Shown here: piece after piece, positions 35,245-44,236 of the stretch | How positions within the stretch are numbered: position 1 is the stretch's first letter | Layout of the letters: the number at the start of each line of letters is the position of its first letter | NCBI RefSeq assembly: GCF_900115005.1 | Contig: NZ_FOUY01000023.1 | Span: 45,681-109,680, forward strand | DNA length: 64,000 nt | Direction of reading: 5' to 3' | DNA from: Pseudonocardia ammonioxydans | Lineage (GTDB): Bacteria > Actinomycetota > Actinomycetes > Mycobacteriales > Pseudonocardiaceae | Made by a program: the position numbers and the translations under genes | Notes under the pieces: generated by a model | The model's input: the letters and a program-made list of their open reading frames with translations, nothing else | Told to the model about the DNA's origin: nothing | Database searches by the model: none

Positions 35245-36249
35245 TCACTTGGCCTTCTCGCCGACCCAGCTCATCAGGCCGCGCAGCTTCTCGCCGACCT
35301 GCTCGATCGGGTGCTCCTGGCCCTGCTGCTGCAGCTTGGTGAAGTTCGGGCGGCCGTTCTCGTCCTCGGCGACCCACTCGCGGGCGAAGGTCCCGTCCTG
35401 GACCTCCTTGAGGATCGCCTGCATGTTCTTCTTCACCTCGGGCGTGATCACCCGCGGGCCGCGGGTGAGGTCGCCGTACTCGGCCGTGTCGGAGATGGAG
35501 AAGCGCTCGTTGGCGATGCCGCCCTCGTACATGAGGTCGACGATCAGCTTGAGCTCGTGCAGGCACTCGAAGTAGGCGATCTCCGGGGCGTAGCCCGCCT
35601 CGGTCAGCACCTCGAAACCGGTCTGGACCAGCGCCGCGGCGCCACCGCAGAGGACGGCCTGCTCACCGAACAGGTCGGTCTCGGTCTCCTCCTTGAAGGT
35701 GGTCTCGATGACGCCCGCGCGGGCGCCGCCGATCCCGGCCGCGTAGGAGAGCGCGAGCGCCTTCGCGTTGCCCGACGGGTCCTGCTCGACGGCGATCAGG
35801 GCCGGGACGCCCTTGCCGTCGACGAACTGGCGGCGGACCAGGTGGCCCGGGCCCTTCGGGGCGACCATCGCGACGTCGACGTCCGCCGGGGGCTGGATCA
35901 GCTCGTAGCGGATGTTGAAGCCGTGGCCGAAGAACAGCGCGTCGCCGGCCTTGAGGTTCGGCTCGATGTCCTGGGTGTAGATGGAGCGCTGCTTGGTGTC
36001 CGGCGCCAGGACCATGATCAGGTCCGCCCAGGCGGAGGCCTCGGCCGGCGTGACGACCTCGAGGCCCTCGTCGGCCGCCTTCTGCCGGGACTTCGAGCCC
36101 TCCGGCAGGCCGATCTTGACCTCGACCCCGGAGTCACGCAGGGACAGCGAGTGCGCGTGCCCCTGGGAGCCGTAGCCGATCACGGCGACCTTGCGGCCCT
36201 GGATGATCGACAGGTCGGCGTCGGCGTCGTAGTAGATGTTGACACTCAT
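35245..36249 (-). CDS. ilvC: Ketol-acid reductoisomerase (class I)
   Basis: A 334-residue NADPH enzyme, second common step of isoleucine/valine synthesis. Visible are VAVIGYGSQGHAHSLSLRDSG (nucleotide binding), FGHGFNIRY, VAMVAPKGPGHLVRRQFVDGKGVP, TFKEETETDLFGEQAVLCGG (Mg-binding acidic residues) and FECLHELKLIVDLMYEGGI. Length is class I. It is the third gene of ilvBNC, 44 bp after ilvN. Confidence 0.98.
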   Translation of the reverse strand: MSVNIYYDADADLSIIQGRKVAVIGYGSQGHAHSLSLRDSGVEVKIGLPEGSKSRQKAADEGLEVVTPAEASAWADLIMVLAPDTKQRSIYTQDIEPNLKAGDALFFGHGFNIRYELIQPPADVDVAMVAPKGPGHLVRRQFVDGKGVPALIAVEQDPSGNAKALALSYAAGIGGARAGVIETTFKEETETDLFGEQAVLCGGAAALVQTGFEVLTEAGYAPEIAYFECLHELKLIVDLMYEGGIANERFSISDTAEYGDLTRGPRVITPEVKKNMQAILKEVQDGTFAREWVAEDENGRPNFTKLQQQGQEHPIEQVGEKLRGLMSWVGEKAK

Positions 36250-36293
36250 GACAGGGGGTTCGTTCCTCTCGGGGGTACCAGTGCGATAACTGT

Positions 36294-36803
36294 CTATCGG
36301 ACGGCCGCGGCGGTGATGGAGCGGGGGCCGCGACCGACCGCGACCATCCCCGACTGCACCATCTCGCGGACACCGTAGGGCTCGAGCATGCGCAACAGCG
36401 CGTTCAGCTTGTCGGCGTCACCGGTGGCCTCGATCGTGACGGCCTCCGGGGAGACGTCGACGACCTTGGCCCGGAACAGCTGCACGGTCTCCAGCACCTG
36501 GCTGCGCACGGTGGCGTCGGCCCGGACCTTGACCAGCAGCAGCTCGCGCTGCACCGAGGACTCCGGCTCGAGCTCGACGATCTTGATGACGTGCACGAGC
36601 TTGTTGAGCTGCTTGGTGACCTGCTCCATCGGGAGCTCGTCGACCTCGACGACGATCGTCATCCGGGAGATGTCGGGGTGCTCGGTCGGCCCGACCGCCA
36701 GCGAGTTGATGTTGAACCCGCGACGGGAGAACAGGCCGGACACCCGGGCCAGGACACCCGGCTTGTCCTCGACCAGCACGGAGAGGGTGTGCAGCTCGCT
36801 CAT
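36294..36803 (-). CDS. ilvN: Acetolactate synthase small (regulatory) subunit
   Basis: A 169-residue regulatory subunit. The N-terminal ACT domain (LSVLVEDKPGVLARVSGLFSRRGFNINSLAVGPTE) binds valine for feedback control, and a C-terminal ALS_ss domain follows (RELLLVKVRAD, FRAKVVDVSPEAVTIEATGDADKL). Its ATG overlaps the ilvB stop (ATGA), which fixes subunit stoichiometry. Length is typical. Confidence 0.97.
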   Translation of the reverse strand: MSELHTLSVLVEDKPGVLARVSGLFSRRGFNINSLAVGPTEHPDISRMTIVVEVDELPMEQVTKQLNKLVHVIKIVELEPESSVQRELLLVKVRADATVRSQVLETVQLFRAKVVDVSPEAVTIEATGDADKLNALLRMLEPYGVREMVQSGMVAVGRGPRSITAAAVR

Positions 36804-38743
36804 CGGTCGGTCTCCGCATCGGACAGGGCCTGCTCGGTCATCTCGGCGACCTCGTCGACCGACGCGGCCAGGTCGTCGTTCTCGAACTCGGGACGGATGT
36901 CGCGGGCGACCTTGATCTCGTCGTTGCTGGTGCCCGCGGCGACCATCGGCCACACCTGGGCGTCCGCCCCGACCACGAACTCGACCACGACCGGCCGGTC
37001 GTTGATCTCCATGGCCTGGTGGATGACGCGGTCGACGTCCTCGGCCGACTCCACCCGCAGGCCCACGCAGCCCATCGCCTCGGCCAGCATCGGGAAGTCC
37101 GGGATGCGCAGCTTGTGGGTCTTGAGGTCGGTGTTGGAGTACCGCTCGCCGTAGAACAGGTTCTGCCACTGCCGGACCATGCCCAGGTTGCCGTTGTTGA
37201 TCACGGCGACCTTGATCGGGATGCCCTCGATGGCGCAGGTGGCGAGTTCCTGGTTGGTCATCTGGAAGCAGCCGTCGCCGTCGATGCACCAGACGACGGT
37301 GTCCGGCTCGCCGACCTTGGCGCCCATCGCGGCGGGCACCGCGTAGCCCATCGTGCCCAGGCCACCGGAGTTCAGCCAGGTCCGGGGCTTCTCGTAGCGG
37401 ACGAACTGCGCCGCCCACATCTGGTGCTGGCCGACGCCGGCGGCGTAGACCGCGTCCGGCCCGGCGATCGCCCCGATGCGCTCGATGACGTACTCCGGCG
37501 ACAGCGACCCGTCGGCCGGCTCGCCGTAGCCCAGCGGGTAGCGGTCGCGCAGCCCGCCCATCTGCTTCCACCAGGCGGACAGGTCCGGCGCGCCGTGCTC
37601 GGCGTGGTCGGCCCGGACCGCCTCGATCAGCTCGGCGATGACCTCCTTGCAGTCACCGACGATCGGGACGTCGGCACGGCGGTTCTTGGAGATCTCCGCG
37701 GGGTCGATGTCGGCGTGCACGACCTTCGCCTCGGGGGCGAAGCTCTCCAGCCGGCCGGTGACCCGGTCGTCGAACCGGGAGCCGAGCGCGACGAGCAGGT
37801 CCGCGCGCTGCATCGACGCGACCGCCGCCACCGTCCCGTGCATGCCGGGCATGCCCAGGTGCTGCGGGTGGCTGTCCGGGAAGACCCCGCGCGCCATCAG
37901 CGTGGTGACCACCGGCGCACCGGTCAGCTCGGCCAGCGCGCGCAGCTCCTCGGCGGCCTCGGCCTTGAGGACACCGCCGCCGACGTAGAGCACCGGCTTC
38001 GCCGACTCGCGGATCAGCCGGGCGGCCTCCCGGATCTGCTTGCCGTGCGGCCGGGTCGTCGGCCGGTAGCCGGGCAGCTGCAGCTCGGGGGGCCAGGAGA
38101 ACGTGGTCTGCTCCTGCAGCACGTCCTTCGGGATGTCCACCAGCACCGGGCCGGGCCGGCCGGTGGACGCCAGGTGGAAGGCCTCGGCGATCGCGCGCGG
38201 GATCTCCGTCGCCTCGGTCACCAGCACGTTGTGCTTGGTCACCGGCATGGTGATGCCGGTGATGTCGGCCTCCTGGAAGGCGTCGGTCCCGATCAGCGGC
38301 CGGGTCTGCTGACCCGTGATGGCCACCAGCGGCACCGAGTCCATGTGGGCGTCCGCGATCGGGGTGACGAGGTTGGTCGCGCCCGGCCCGGACGTCGCCA
38401 TGCAGACCCCGACCTTGCCGGTGGCCTGCGCGTACCCGGTGGCGGCGTGCCCCGCGCCCTGCTCGTGGCGGACGAGGATGTGCCGCACCTTCGTCGAGTC
38501 CAGCAGCGGGTCGTACGCCGGCAGGATGGTTCCGCCGGGAAGCCCGAAGACCACCTCGCACCCGATCTCCTCGAGCGAACGCACCAGGGACTGGGCGCCG
38601 GTCATGGGCTCGTCGACGATGCGCGGGCCGGGGACGGTGGCGTCGCTCCGGCCGGGTGCGTCGGTCCGCGGCGCCGCGGACCGACCCGGCGGCGGGCCGG
38701 GCTTCGGGCCGGCCGAGCCGGACCTGGAGGGGGCGGTGGTCAT
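36800..38743 (-). CDS. ilvB: Acetolactate synthase large subunit
   Basis: A 647-residue ThDP/FAD enzyme catalysing the first common step of branched-chain amino acid synthesis. It shows VVFGLPGGTILPAYDPL, RHEQGAGHAATGYAQATG (catalytic Glu), ATSGPGATNLVTPIADA, and the ThDP motif CIDGDGCFQMTNQELATC with later NNGNLGMVRQWQ. The first 45 residues are a disordered Pro/Ser/Arg-rich extension absent from enterobacterial enzymes. The next possible start, MTGAQSLVRSLEEIG, is where conservation begins. Upstream lies a leader peptide and terminator consistent with attenuation. It is translationally coupled to ilvN. Confidence 0.97.
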   Translation of the reverse strand: MTTAPSRSGSAGPKPGPPPGRSAAPRTDAPGRSDATVPGPRIVDEPMTGAQSLVRSLEEIGCEVVFGLPGGTILPAYDPLLDSTKVRHILVRHEQGAGHAATGYAQATGKVGVCMATSGPGATNLVTPIADAHMDSVPLVAITGQQTRPLIGTDAFQEADITGITMPVTKHNVLVTEATEIPRAIAEAFHLASTGRPGPVLVDIPKDVLQEQTTFSWPPELQLPGYRPTTRPHGKQIREAARLIRESAKPVLYVGGGVLKAEAAEELRALAELTGAPVVTTLMARGVFPDSHPQHLGMPGMHGTVAAVASMQRADLLVALGSRFDDRVTGRLESFAPEAKVVHADIDPAEISKNRRADVPIVGDCKEVIAELIEAVRADHAEHGAPDLSAWWKQMGGLRDRYPLGYGEPADGSLSPEYVIERIGAIAGPDAVYAAGVGQHQMWAAQFVRYEKPRTWLNSGGLGTMGYAVPAAMGAKVGEPDTVVWCIDGDGCFQMTNQELATCAIEGIPIKVAVINNGNLGMVRQWQNLFYGERYSNTDLKTHKLRIPDFPMLAEAMGCVGLRVESAEDVDRVIHQAMEINDRPVVVEFVVGADAQVWPMVAAGTSNDEIKVARDIRPEFENDDLAASVDEVAEMTEQALSDAETDR

Positions 38744-38821
38744 CGGGGCTGCCTCGCTGGAGATCGTTGTCGATCAGGTGCCGGACAAGAACTGTGCTGG
38801 ACGTCGAACGGTGCTGAACAC

Positions 38822-38861
38822 AAAAAAGCCCCCGCCGCCCGGCTACGGGCTGGTGCGAGGG
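38822..38861 (-). terminator. Attenuator terminator upstream of ilvB
   Basis: On the minus strand, CCCTCGC (38861-38855) pairs with GCGGGGG (38835-38829, one G-U), enclosing an inner GCCCG/CGGGC stem (38850-38846 with 38841-38837). A run of six T follows at 38827-38822, a rare U-tract for this genome. It lies between the leader peptide and ilvB, as expected for an intrinsic attenuator. Confidence 0.8.
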
Positions 38862-38897
38862 TGAGCGCGTCGTCGTTGCGGTTCGAGTACGTCGAAC

Positions 38898-38945
38898 TCA
38901 GGCGGCGACGCGCCCAGGAAGTACGAGAATTCGAACGGCGAACAC
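38898..38945 (-). CDS. ilvBNC leader peptide
   Basis: A 15-codon ORF, MFAVRILVLPGRVAA, in which Ile, Leu and Val codons make up six positions, four of them consecutive (I-L-V-L). It precedes a U-tracted terminator and the ilvBNC operon. By analogy with other actinobacterial ilvB leaders, ribosome stalling when branched-chain aminoacyl-tRNAs are scarce should prevent termination. The GTG start is leaderless: the -10 box TAGCGT ends 7 nt upstream. Confidence 0.8.
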   Translation of the reverse strand: MFAVRILVLPGRVAA

Positions 38946-38952
38946 GGCGACG

Positions 38953-38983
38953 ACGCTAGCACGCGGTCCGCGCTCGTCGTCAA
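38953..38983 (-). promoter_or_regulatory. Promoter of the ilvBNC leader
   Basis: -35 TTGACG (38983-38978) and -10 TAGCGT (38958-38953) with a 19-bp spacer. The predicted transcription start coincides with the leader-peptide GTG at 38945. Confidence 0.7.
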
Positions 38984-39100
38984 ACGGCCCACCCGTCCGG
39001 GCAGGGATCTGCGTCACGTCGCCGGGTCACGTCGCAGGGTCATGCCGCCGGGTCCCCGGCGGCCCGCCGCGCTGTCGCCCCGCGGTGCCACACTGGAGCG

Positions 39101-39586
39101 GTGAGCAGCACCGACGACCGTGGGACCGAGGGCACCGCCCGGGCGGGGGACGTGGACGCGCGCGTGGTCATCACGCCCCGCGTGCGCGAGGAGGGCCGCC
39201 AGGTCCGCGAGGGCGCCCGTGCCCTGGTGTTCAAGCCGTCCCGGCTGACGATCGCGGTCGCGCTGGTCGCCGTCGTCGGGGCGTTGCCGCTGCTGCTGAG
39301 CGTGCCGTTCTTCTGGCTGTCGCTGCTGATCCCGGCCGGGATCGTCGTGTGGGTGCTGCGGACCCGGACCACGGTGGACCCCGACGAGCTGACCGTGCGG
39401 ACCGTCACGTCGTCGCGGACCGTGCGGTGGGACGACGTCCGCGGGCTGCGGCTGGGCAGGCGCTCCTCGGTGAACGCGGTCCGGACCGACGACACGGAGC
39501 TGACGCTGGCCGCGGTCAAGGTGCGGGACCTGCCGGCGCTCTCGCTCGCGAGCGGCGGGCGGGTGGCCGACCCGGCCGGGGACTGA
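39101..39586 (+). CDS. PH-domain membrane protein (bPH_6-like)
   Basis: A 161-residue protein. After a charged N-terminus come two close hydrophobic segments (IAVALVAVVGALPLLLSV and FWLSLLIPAGIVVWVL). A small beta-rich domain follows with TRTTVDPDELTVRTVTSSRTVRWDDVRGLRLG, the pattern of short actinobacterial PH-like proteins. Function unknown; it sits downstream of and divergent from ilvB. The GTG start has CACACT ending 6 nt upstream, a near-match to the leaderless pattern. Confidence 0.82.
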   Translation: MSSTDDRGTEGTARAGDVDARVVITPRVREEGRQVREGARALVFKPSRLTIAVALVAVVGALPLLLSVPFFWLSLLIPAGIVVWVLRTRTTVDPDELTVRTVTSSRTVRWDDVRGLRLGRRSSVNAVRTDDTELTLAAVKVRDLPALSLASGGRVADPAGD

Positions 39587-39614
39587 CGGGCACCCTGCGC
39601 GGGCCCCGCCCGGC

Positions 39615-39968
39615 TCACCGGCGGCGGCGTGTCCCGGGCGCGCACGCGATGCAGGTCGTCACGGCGGGCAGCGCCGCCAGCCGCTCGGCGGCGATCGGTC
39701 CCCCGCAGCGGGCGCAGTGCCCGTACTCCCCCGCGGCGAGCCGGCGCAGGGCCGCGTCGAGGTCGTCGCGGTCGCGTTCCGCGGCGGCGAGCAGCCCCTG
39801 CAGCTGGGCGCGCTGCACCGCGATCGTCACGCCCTCCGGGTCGTGCTCGTCGTCGTGGCTGGTCAGCGCCTGCTCCTCGGCGAGCGAGTCGAGCTCGTGG
39901 CGCAGCGACCGCACCCGGTCGGCGACCCGGTCCCGTTCGCGTTCGACCGCAGGCGTCGTCGGGTCCAC
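39615..39968 (-). CDS. TraR/DksA-type zinc finger protein
   Basis: A 117-residue protein with an N-terminal coiled coil (ERERDRVADRVRSLRHELDSLAEEQ) and a C-terminal zinc finger, GEYGHCARCGGPIAAERLAALPAVTTCIACAPG, four cysteines in CxxC-x17-CxxC spacing. DksA-like proteins bind the RNA polymerase secondary channel; actinobacterial relatives are less studied. The GTG at 39968 begins the coiled coil and has CACACT 6 nt upstream. It converges on the PH-domain gene. Confidence 0.87.
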   Translation of the reverse strand: MDPTTPAVERERDRVADRVRSLRHELDSLAEEQALTSHDDEHDPEGVTIAVQRAQLQGLLAAAERDRDDLDAALRRLAAGEYGHCARCGGPIAAERLAALPAVTTCIACAPGTRRRR

Positions 39969-40255
39969 CCGGCCAGTGTGCCCGGCAGCGCGCGCCCCGG
40001 GGAGGGCCGACGGGCCGTGACCGGCCCGGACACCGTCCCCGCTCCGGAACAGGCCCGGGGCGGCGTACCGTTGTGGACGACCAGGACGCGACGGCCCGCG
40101 GTGCCGACCCCCGCACCCGTCGTCGTCACGTCCTGACCCGGGCCCGCCCGCGCCCACCACCACCGCGACGCGCCCGGACCGCCCGACCCCGGACCCGCCC
40201 AGCGCCGCTGGGCCGGCCGGCTGTCCCGTCCCGCCCAGGCAGGAGAGAAGACCAC

Positions 40256-42097
40256 ATGCCCGCCCTGCGTTCCCGCGTCACCACCCACGGCCGCAACGCC
40301 GCCGGAGCGCGCTCGCTCTGGCGCGCGACCGGCATGGGCGACGACGACTTCGGCAAGCCGATCGTGGCGATCGCCAACTCCTACACCCAGTTCGTGCCCG
40401 GTCACGTGCACCTCAAGGACATGGGCGACCTGGTCGCCGGTGCCATCAAGGAGGCGGGCGGGGTCGCCAAGGAGTTCAACACGATCGCCGTCGACGACGG
40501 CATCGCCATGGGCCACGGCGGGATGCTCTACTCGCTGCCCTCGCGCGAGATCATCGCCGACGCCGTCGAGTACATGGTCAACGGGCACGCCGCCGACGCG
40601 CTGGTCTGCATCTCCAACTGCGACAAGATCACGCCCGGGATGCTGAACGCCGCGATGCGGCTGAACATCCCGACCGTGTTCGTCTCCGGCGGTCCGATGG
40701 AGGCCGGCAAGGCGGTCGTCGTCGGCGGGGTCGCGCAGGCGCCGACCGACCTGATCACCGCGATCTCGGCGTCGGCGTCGTCCGAGGTGGACGAGGCCGG
40801 GCTGGCCGAGGTGGAGCGCTCCGCCTGCCCGACCTGCGGGTCCTGCTCGGGCATGTTCACCGCGAACTCGATGAACTGCCTCACCGAGGCGCTCGGGCTG
40901 TCGTTGCCGGGCAACGGCTCCACCCTCGCCACGCACGCCGCGCGCCGCGAGCTGTTCCTGAACGCCGGCCGGACCGTGATGGACCTGGCGACCCGCTGGT
41001 ACCGCGACGACGACGCGTCGGCGCTGCCCCGCAACATCGCGACCCGCGAGGCGTTCGAGAACGCGATGGCGCTCGACGTCGCGATGGGCGGCTCGACCAA
41101 CACCGTGCTGCACATCCTCGCCGCCGCGCAGGAGGGCGAGATCGACTTCTCGCTCGCCGACATCGACGCGATCTCGCGCCGGGTCCCGTGCCTGTCCAAG
41201 GTGGCGCCGAACTCGGACTACCACATGGAGGACGTCCACCGGGCCGGCGGGATCCCCGCGCTGCTGGGCGAGCTGTGGCGGGCCGGGCTGCTCAACGAGG
41301 CCGTGCACACCGCGCACTCGCCGTCGCTTGCGCAGTGGCTCACCGACTGGGACATCCGCTCCGGCTCGCCGTCGGAGACGGCGGTCGAGCTGTACCACGC
41401 CGCGCCGGGCGGGGTCCGGACCACCGAGGCGTTCTCGACCGAGAACCGCTGGTCGTCGCTGGACACCGACGCCGCGGGCGGGTGCATCCGGGACCTCGAG
41501 CACGCCTACACCGCCGACGGCGGGCTCGCCGTGCTGCGCGGGAACCTCTCCACCGACGGTGCGGTGATCAAGACCGCCGGCATCCCGGAGGACATCTGGC
41601 AGTTCGAGGGCCCGGCCGTGGTCCTGGAGAGCCAGGAGGAGGCCGTCTCGGCGATCCTCAACAAGGAGATCACGGCCGGCGACGTGCTGGTCATCCGGTA
41701 CGAGGGCCCGTCCGGCGGGCCGGGCATGCAGGAGATGCTGCACCCGACCGCGTTCCTCAAGGGCGCGGGCCTCGGCAAGACCTGCGCGCTGATCACCGAC
41801 GGCCGCTTCTCCGGCGGCTCGTCCGGCATCTCGGTCGGCCACGTCTCCCCGGAGGCCGCGGACGGCGGCACCATCGGCCTGGTCGAGAACGGGGACCGGG
41901 TCCGGCTCGACGTCCGCGCCCGATCGCTCGAGCTGCTGGTCGAGCCGGACGTGCTCGCCGACCGCCGGGCCAAGATGGAGGCCAGCGAGCGCCCGTGGAC
42001 GCCGAAGGACCGTCAGCGCCCGATCTCCAAGGCGCTGCGCGCCTACGCCCACATGGCGACCTCCGCCGACACGGGCGCGGTCCGTCGTATCCCGTGA
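40256..42097 (+). CDS. ilvD: Dihydroxy-acid dehydratase
   Basis: A 613-residue Fe-S dehydratase of isoleucine/valine synthesis. Key blocks are IANSYTQFVPGHVHLKDMG, the cluster Cys in CISNCDKITPGML, ACPTCGSCSGMFTANSMNCL, GGSTNTVLHILAAA, and the C-terminal LITDGRFSGGSSGISVGHVSPEA. ATG 40256 follows AGGAGAG about 8 nt upstream. It is transcribed away from ilvBNC, about 1.5 kb from it. Its stop is 6 bp before palindromic element copy B. Confidence 0.98.
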   Translation: MPALRSRVTTHGRNAAGARSLWRATGMGDDDFGKPIVAIANSYTQFVPGHVHLKDMGDLVAGAIKEAGGVAKEFNTIAVDDGIAMGHGGMLYSLPSREIIADAVEYMVNGHAADALVCISNCDKITPGMLNAAMRLNIPTVFVSGGPMEAGKAVVVGGVAQAPTDLITAISASASSEVDEAGLAEVERSACPTCGSCSGMFTANSMNCLTEALGLSLPGNGSTLATHAARRELFLNAGRTVMDLATRWYRDDDASALPRNIATREAFENAMALDVAMGGSTNTVLHILAAAQEGEIDFSLADIDAISRRVPCLSKVAPNSDYHMEDVHRAGGIPALLGELWRAGLLNEAVHTAHSPSLAQWLTDWDIRSGSPSETAVELYHAAPGGVRTTEAFSTENRWSSLDTDAAGGCIRDLEHAYTADGGLAVLRGNLSTDGAVIKTAGIPEDIWQFEGPAVVLESQEEAVSAILNKEITAGDVLVIRYEGPSGGPGMQEMLHPTAFLKGAGLGKTCALITDGRFSGGSSGISVGHVSPEAADGGTIGLVENGDRVRLDVRARSLELLVEPDVLADRRAKMEASERPWTPKDRQRPISKALRAYAHMATSADTGAVRRIP

Positions 42098-42103
42098 TGG
42101 CCC

Positions 42104-42143
42104 GTGAGTGGTTGTCGCGGCTCTGACCGCGATAACCACTCAC
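42104..42143. repeat. 40-bp palindromic element, copy B
   Basis: 17-nt arms (left gtgagtggttgtcgcgg) around CTCTGA, one mismatch, immediately after the ilvD stop. The -10 box of the next gene starts 8 bp further on, so the element fits between a gene end and a promoter exactly as copy A does. Confidence 0.85.
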
Positions 42144-42163
42144 GAGCCGTTAGGTTGGTCGGC

Positions 42164-43147
42164 ATGGCCATCGGAACGCGGCAGCTGGGTGATCTGACCG
42201 TCTCCGCGCAGGGGCTCGGCTGCATGGGCATGTCGCAGAGCTACGGCGCCGGGGACGAGTCCGAGTCGATCGCGACGATCCACCGCGCCTTGGATCTCGG
42301 AGTCACCCTGCTCGACACCGCGAACGTGTACGGGTCGGGTGCCAACGAGGAGCTCGTCGGCCGGGCGATCGCCGACCGCCGCGACCGGGTGGTGCTGGCG
42401 ACCAAGTTCGGCATCGTCCGCGACGCCGACGGCAACCAGGCCGCGCGCGGGGACCGGGCGTACGTCCGGCAGTGCGTCGAGGAGTCGCTGCGCCGGCTCG
42501 GCGTCGATCACATCGACCTCTACTACCAGCACCGGGTGGACCCGGACACCCCGATCGAGGAGACCGTCGGCGCGCTCGTCGAGCTGATCAGCGAGGGCCG
42601 GATCCGGCACTACGGGCTGTCCGAGTGCGGTGCGGAGACCGTGCGCCGCGCCCATGCGGTGCACCCGCCCGCCGCGGTCCAGTCCGAGTGGTCGCTGTGG
42701 ACCCGCGACATCGAGGACGCCGTCGCCCCGACCTGCGCGGAGCTGGGGATCGGTGTCGTGCCGTTCTCCCCGCTCGGGCGCGGGTTCCTCACCGGGTCGA
42801 TCACCTCGGCCGGGCAGCTCGGCGAGGGCGACATGCGGCGTGGCCTGCCCCGGTTCTCCGCGGAGAACCTCGACGCCAACCTCGCGATCGTCGAGGCGCT
42901 GCGGGCCATCGCCGACCGCCGGGGTGTGACGGCCGGGCAGCTGGCCCTGGCCTGGGTGCAGGGCCGGGGCGAGCACGTCGTCCCGATCCCGGGCACGAAG
43001 CGGCGCAGCTACCTGGAGCAGAACGTCGCCGCCGCCTCCCTGGAGCTCACCGGTGACGAGCTGGCCGAGATCGAGGCCGCGGCACCGGCGTCCGCGGTCG
43101 CCGGTGATCGGTACCCGGAGCACCTGCAGCGCACCGTCGGTCGCTGA
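42164..43147 (+). CDS. Aldo/keto reductase
   Basis: A 327-residue NADPH-dependent TIM-barrel reductase. The catalytic tetrad is visible: Asp and Tyr in LLDTANVYGSGANEEL, Lys in VVLATKFGI and His in LYYQHRVDPDTP. SEWSLWTRDIE and the NADP-binding VPIPGTKRRSYLEQN follow. It reduces an unknown carbonyl. Leaderless: -10 TAGGTT (42151-42156) ends 7 nt before the ATG. Confidence 0.95.
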   Translation: MAIGTRQLGDLTVSAQGLGCMGMSQSYGAGDESESIATIHRALDLGVTLLDTANVYGSGANEELVGRAIADRRDRVVLATKFGIVRDADGNQAARGDRAYVRQCVEESLRRLGVDHIDLYYQHRVDPDTPIEETVGALVELISEGRIRHYGLSECGAETVRRAHAVHPPAAVQSEWSLWTRDIEDAVAPTCAELGIGVVPFSPLGRGFLTGSITSAGQLGEGDMRRGLPRFSAENLDANLAIVEALRAIADRRGVTAGQLALAWVQGRGEHVVPIPGTKRRSYLEQNVAAASLELTGDELAEIEAAAPASAVAGDRYPEHLQRTVGR

Positions 43148-43300
43148 GCCGAGCGGCACCGCTCCGGCGACCGCGAACGACAGCGCGCCGGCGCCGAGCA
43201 GAGGCCGAGCACTGGCCCGGTACCGCGGGGAGACGCGCGCCGACCGGCCGTGGCCACACCGCACCGGGGCCGTTCGACGTCCCCGGGGTCCTGCCCTCCG

Positions 43301-44236
43301 TCACCCGTTCAGCGTCTCCCCGAGCTCGTCCAGCGCCGCCCGGGCGACCCGGACCATGGAGGCGACCCGCTCCGGTCCCTGGTGGTCGGCGGCGAACGGC
43401 AGGTACTGCACGTGGGCCTGCACCCGCGCCCACGCGGTCTCCGCGGCGATCATCCGGGGCGGGTCCTCGGCTCCGAGCGCCGCGTGCAGGGTCTCGCGGT
43501 ACAGCGGCGGCACGGGCGCGGGCTCGGCGTCGGCGGGGCCGTCCGGCGACGGGGCGCTCAGCACGACGACGTCGAGCGACCCCGGTGCGACGCGGGCGTT
43601 CCCCCAGTCCAGCAGCACCGCCCCCGCCGGTCCGGAGTGGACGTTGCCGCGGTGGGCGTCACCGTGGCACAGCGTGCGGGGCAGCGCGGCCAGGGCGGTG
43701 CCGATCCGCGGGTCGGTCGCCCACGCCTCGACGTCGGAGGCGGCCGACGCGAACGCCTCGGCCGCGCCGGTCTCCCCGGCGGTACGGGCCCCGGCCGCCC
43801 GCAGCGCCGTCACGGCCGTCGCGCACAGCCGTTCCCACCAGGCCGGGTCGACGACCGGCACCCCGCGCGGACGGTTGCGCCGCCAGTGCGCGTGGACCAG
43901 CGCGAGGGTGCGCCACACCTCGTCCGGGACCGGGGCCCCGGCGGCGAGCGCGGCACCCGGCTCGTGCGCGAGCAGCACCCAGCCGTCCCCGTTCGCGAGC
44001 ATCCGCGGCAGCCGGACCGGGCCGTTCACCACCGCCACCGCCCGCAGCGCGGCGGCCTCGCCCGCGCCGGTCCGCTTGAGCACCACCGACGCGCCGTCGT
44101 CGAGCTCGAGACGTTCGGCGCCGCCGGAGGCGTACCCGCCGGACAGCGGCTCGCGGGCGACCACCTGCACCTCGCGGCGCAGCCGCTTGCCGAGCGGGCG
44201 CAGCCAGGCGTCGTCGGGCACCGGCACGTCACTCAT
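43301..44236 (-). CDS. Aminoglycoside-phosphotransferase-like kinase
   Basis: A 311-residue APH/choline-kinase-fold protein. It has an ATP-binding Lys in ASVVLKRTG, the catalytic loop TLCHGDAHRGNVHSG (H-G-D-x5-N) and the metal Asp in AVLLDWGNARVAPGSLDVV. The family phosphorylates small hydroxylated molecules, and resistance is not implied. ATG 44236 lies within the first unit of a 15-bp tandem repeat that separates it from the DoxX gene in the same direction. Confidence 0.85.
   Translation of the reverse strand: MSDVPVPDDAWLRPLGKRLRREVQVVAREPLSGGYASGGAERLELDDGASVVLKRTGAGEAAALRAVAVVNGPVRLPRMLANGDGWVLLAHEPGAALAAGAPVPDEVWRTLALVHAHWRRNRPRGVPVVDPAWWERLCATAVTALRAAGARTAGETGAAEAFASAASDVEAWATDPRIGTALAALPRTLCHGDAHRGNVHSGPAGAVLLDWGNARVAPGSLDVVVLSAPSPDGPADAEPAPVPPLYRETLHAALGAEDPPRMIAAETAWARVQAHVQYLPFAADHQGPERVASMVRVARAALDELGETLNG

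Noticed and set aside
43148..43264. Minus-strand peptide resembling a signal sequence (LLGAGALSFAVAGAVPLG)
   Set aside because: The frame continues antisense through the aldo/keto reductase without a domain; at most a remnant, not supportable as a gene.
43301..44236. Antibiotic-resistance call for the APH-like kinase
   Set aside because: Only the general kinase fold is visible; the family mostly acts on other substrates and nothing nearby indicates resistance.
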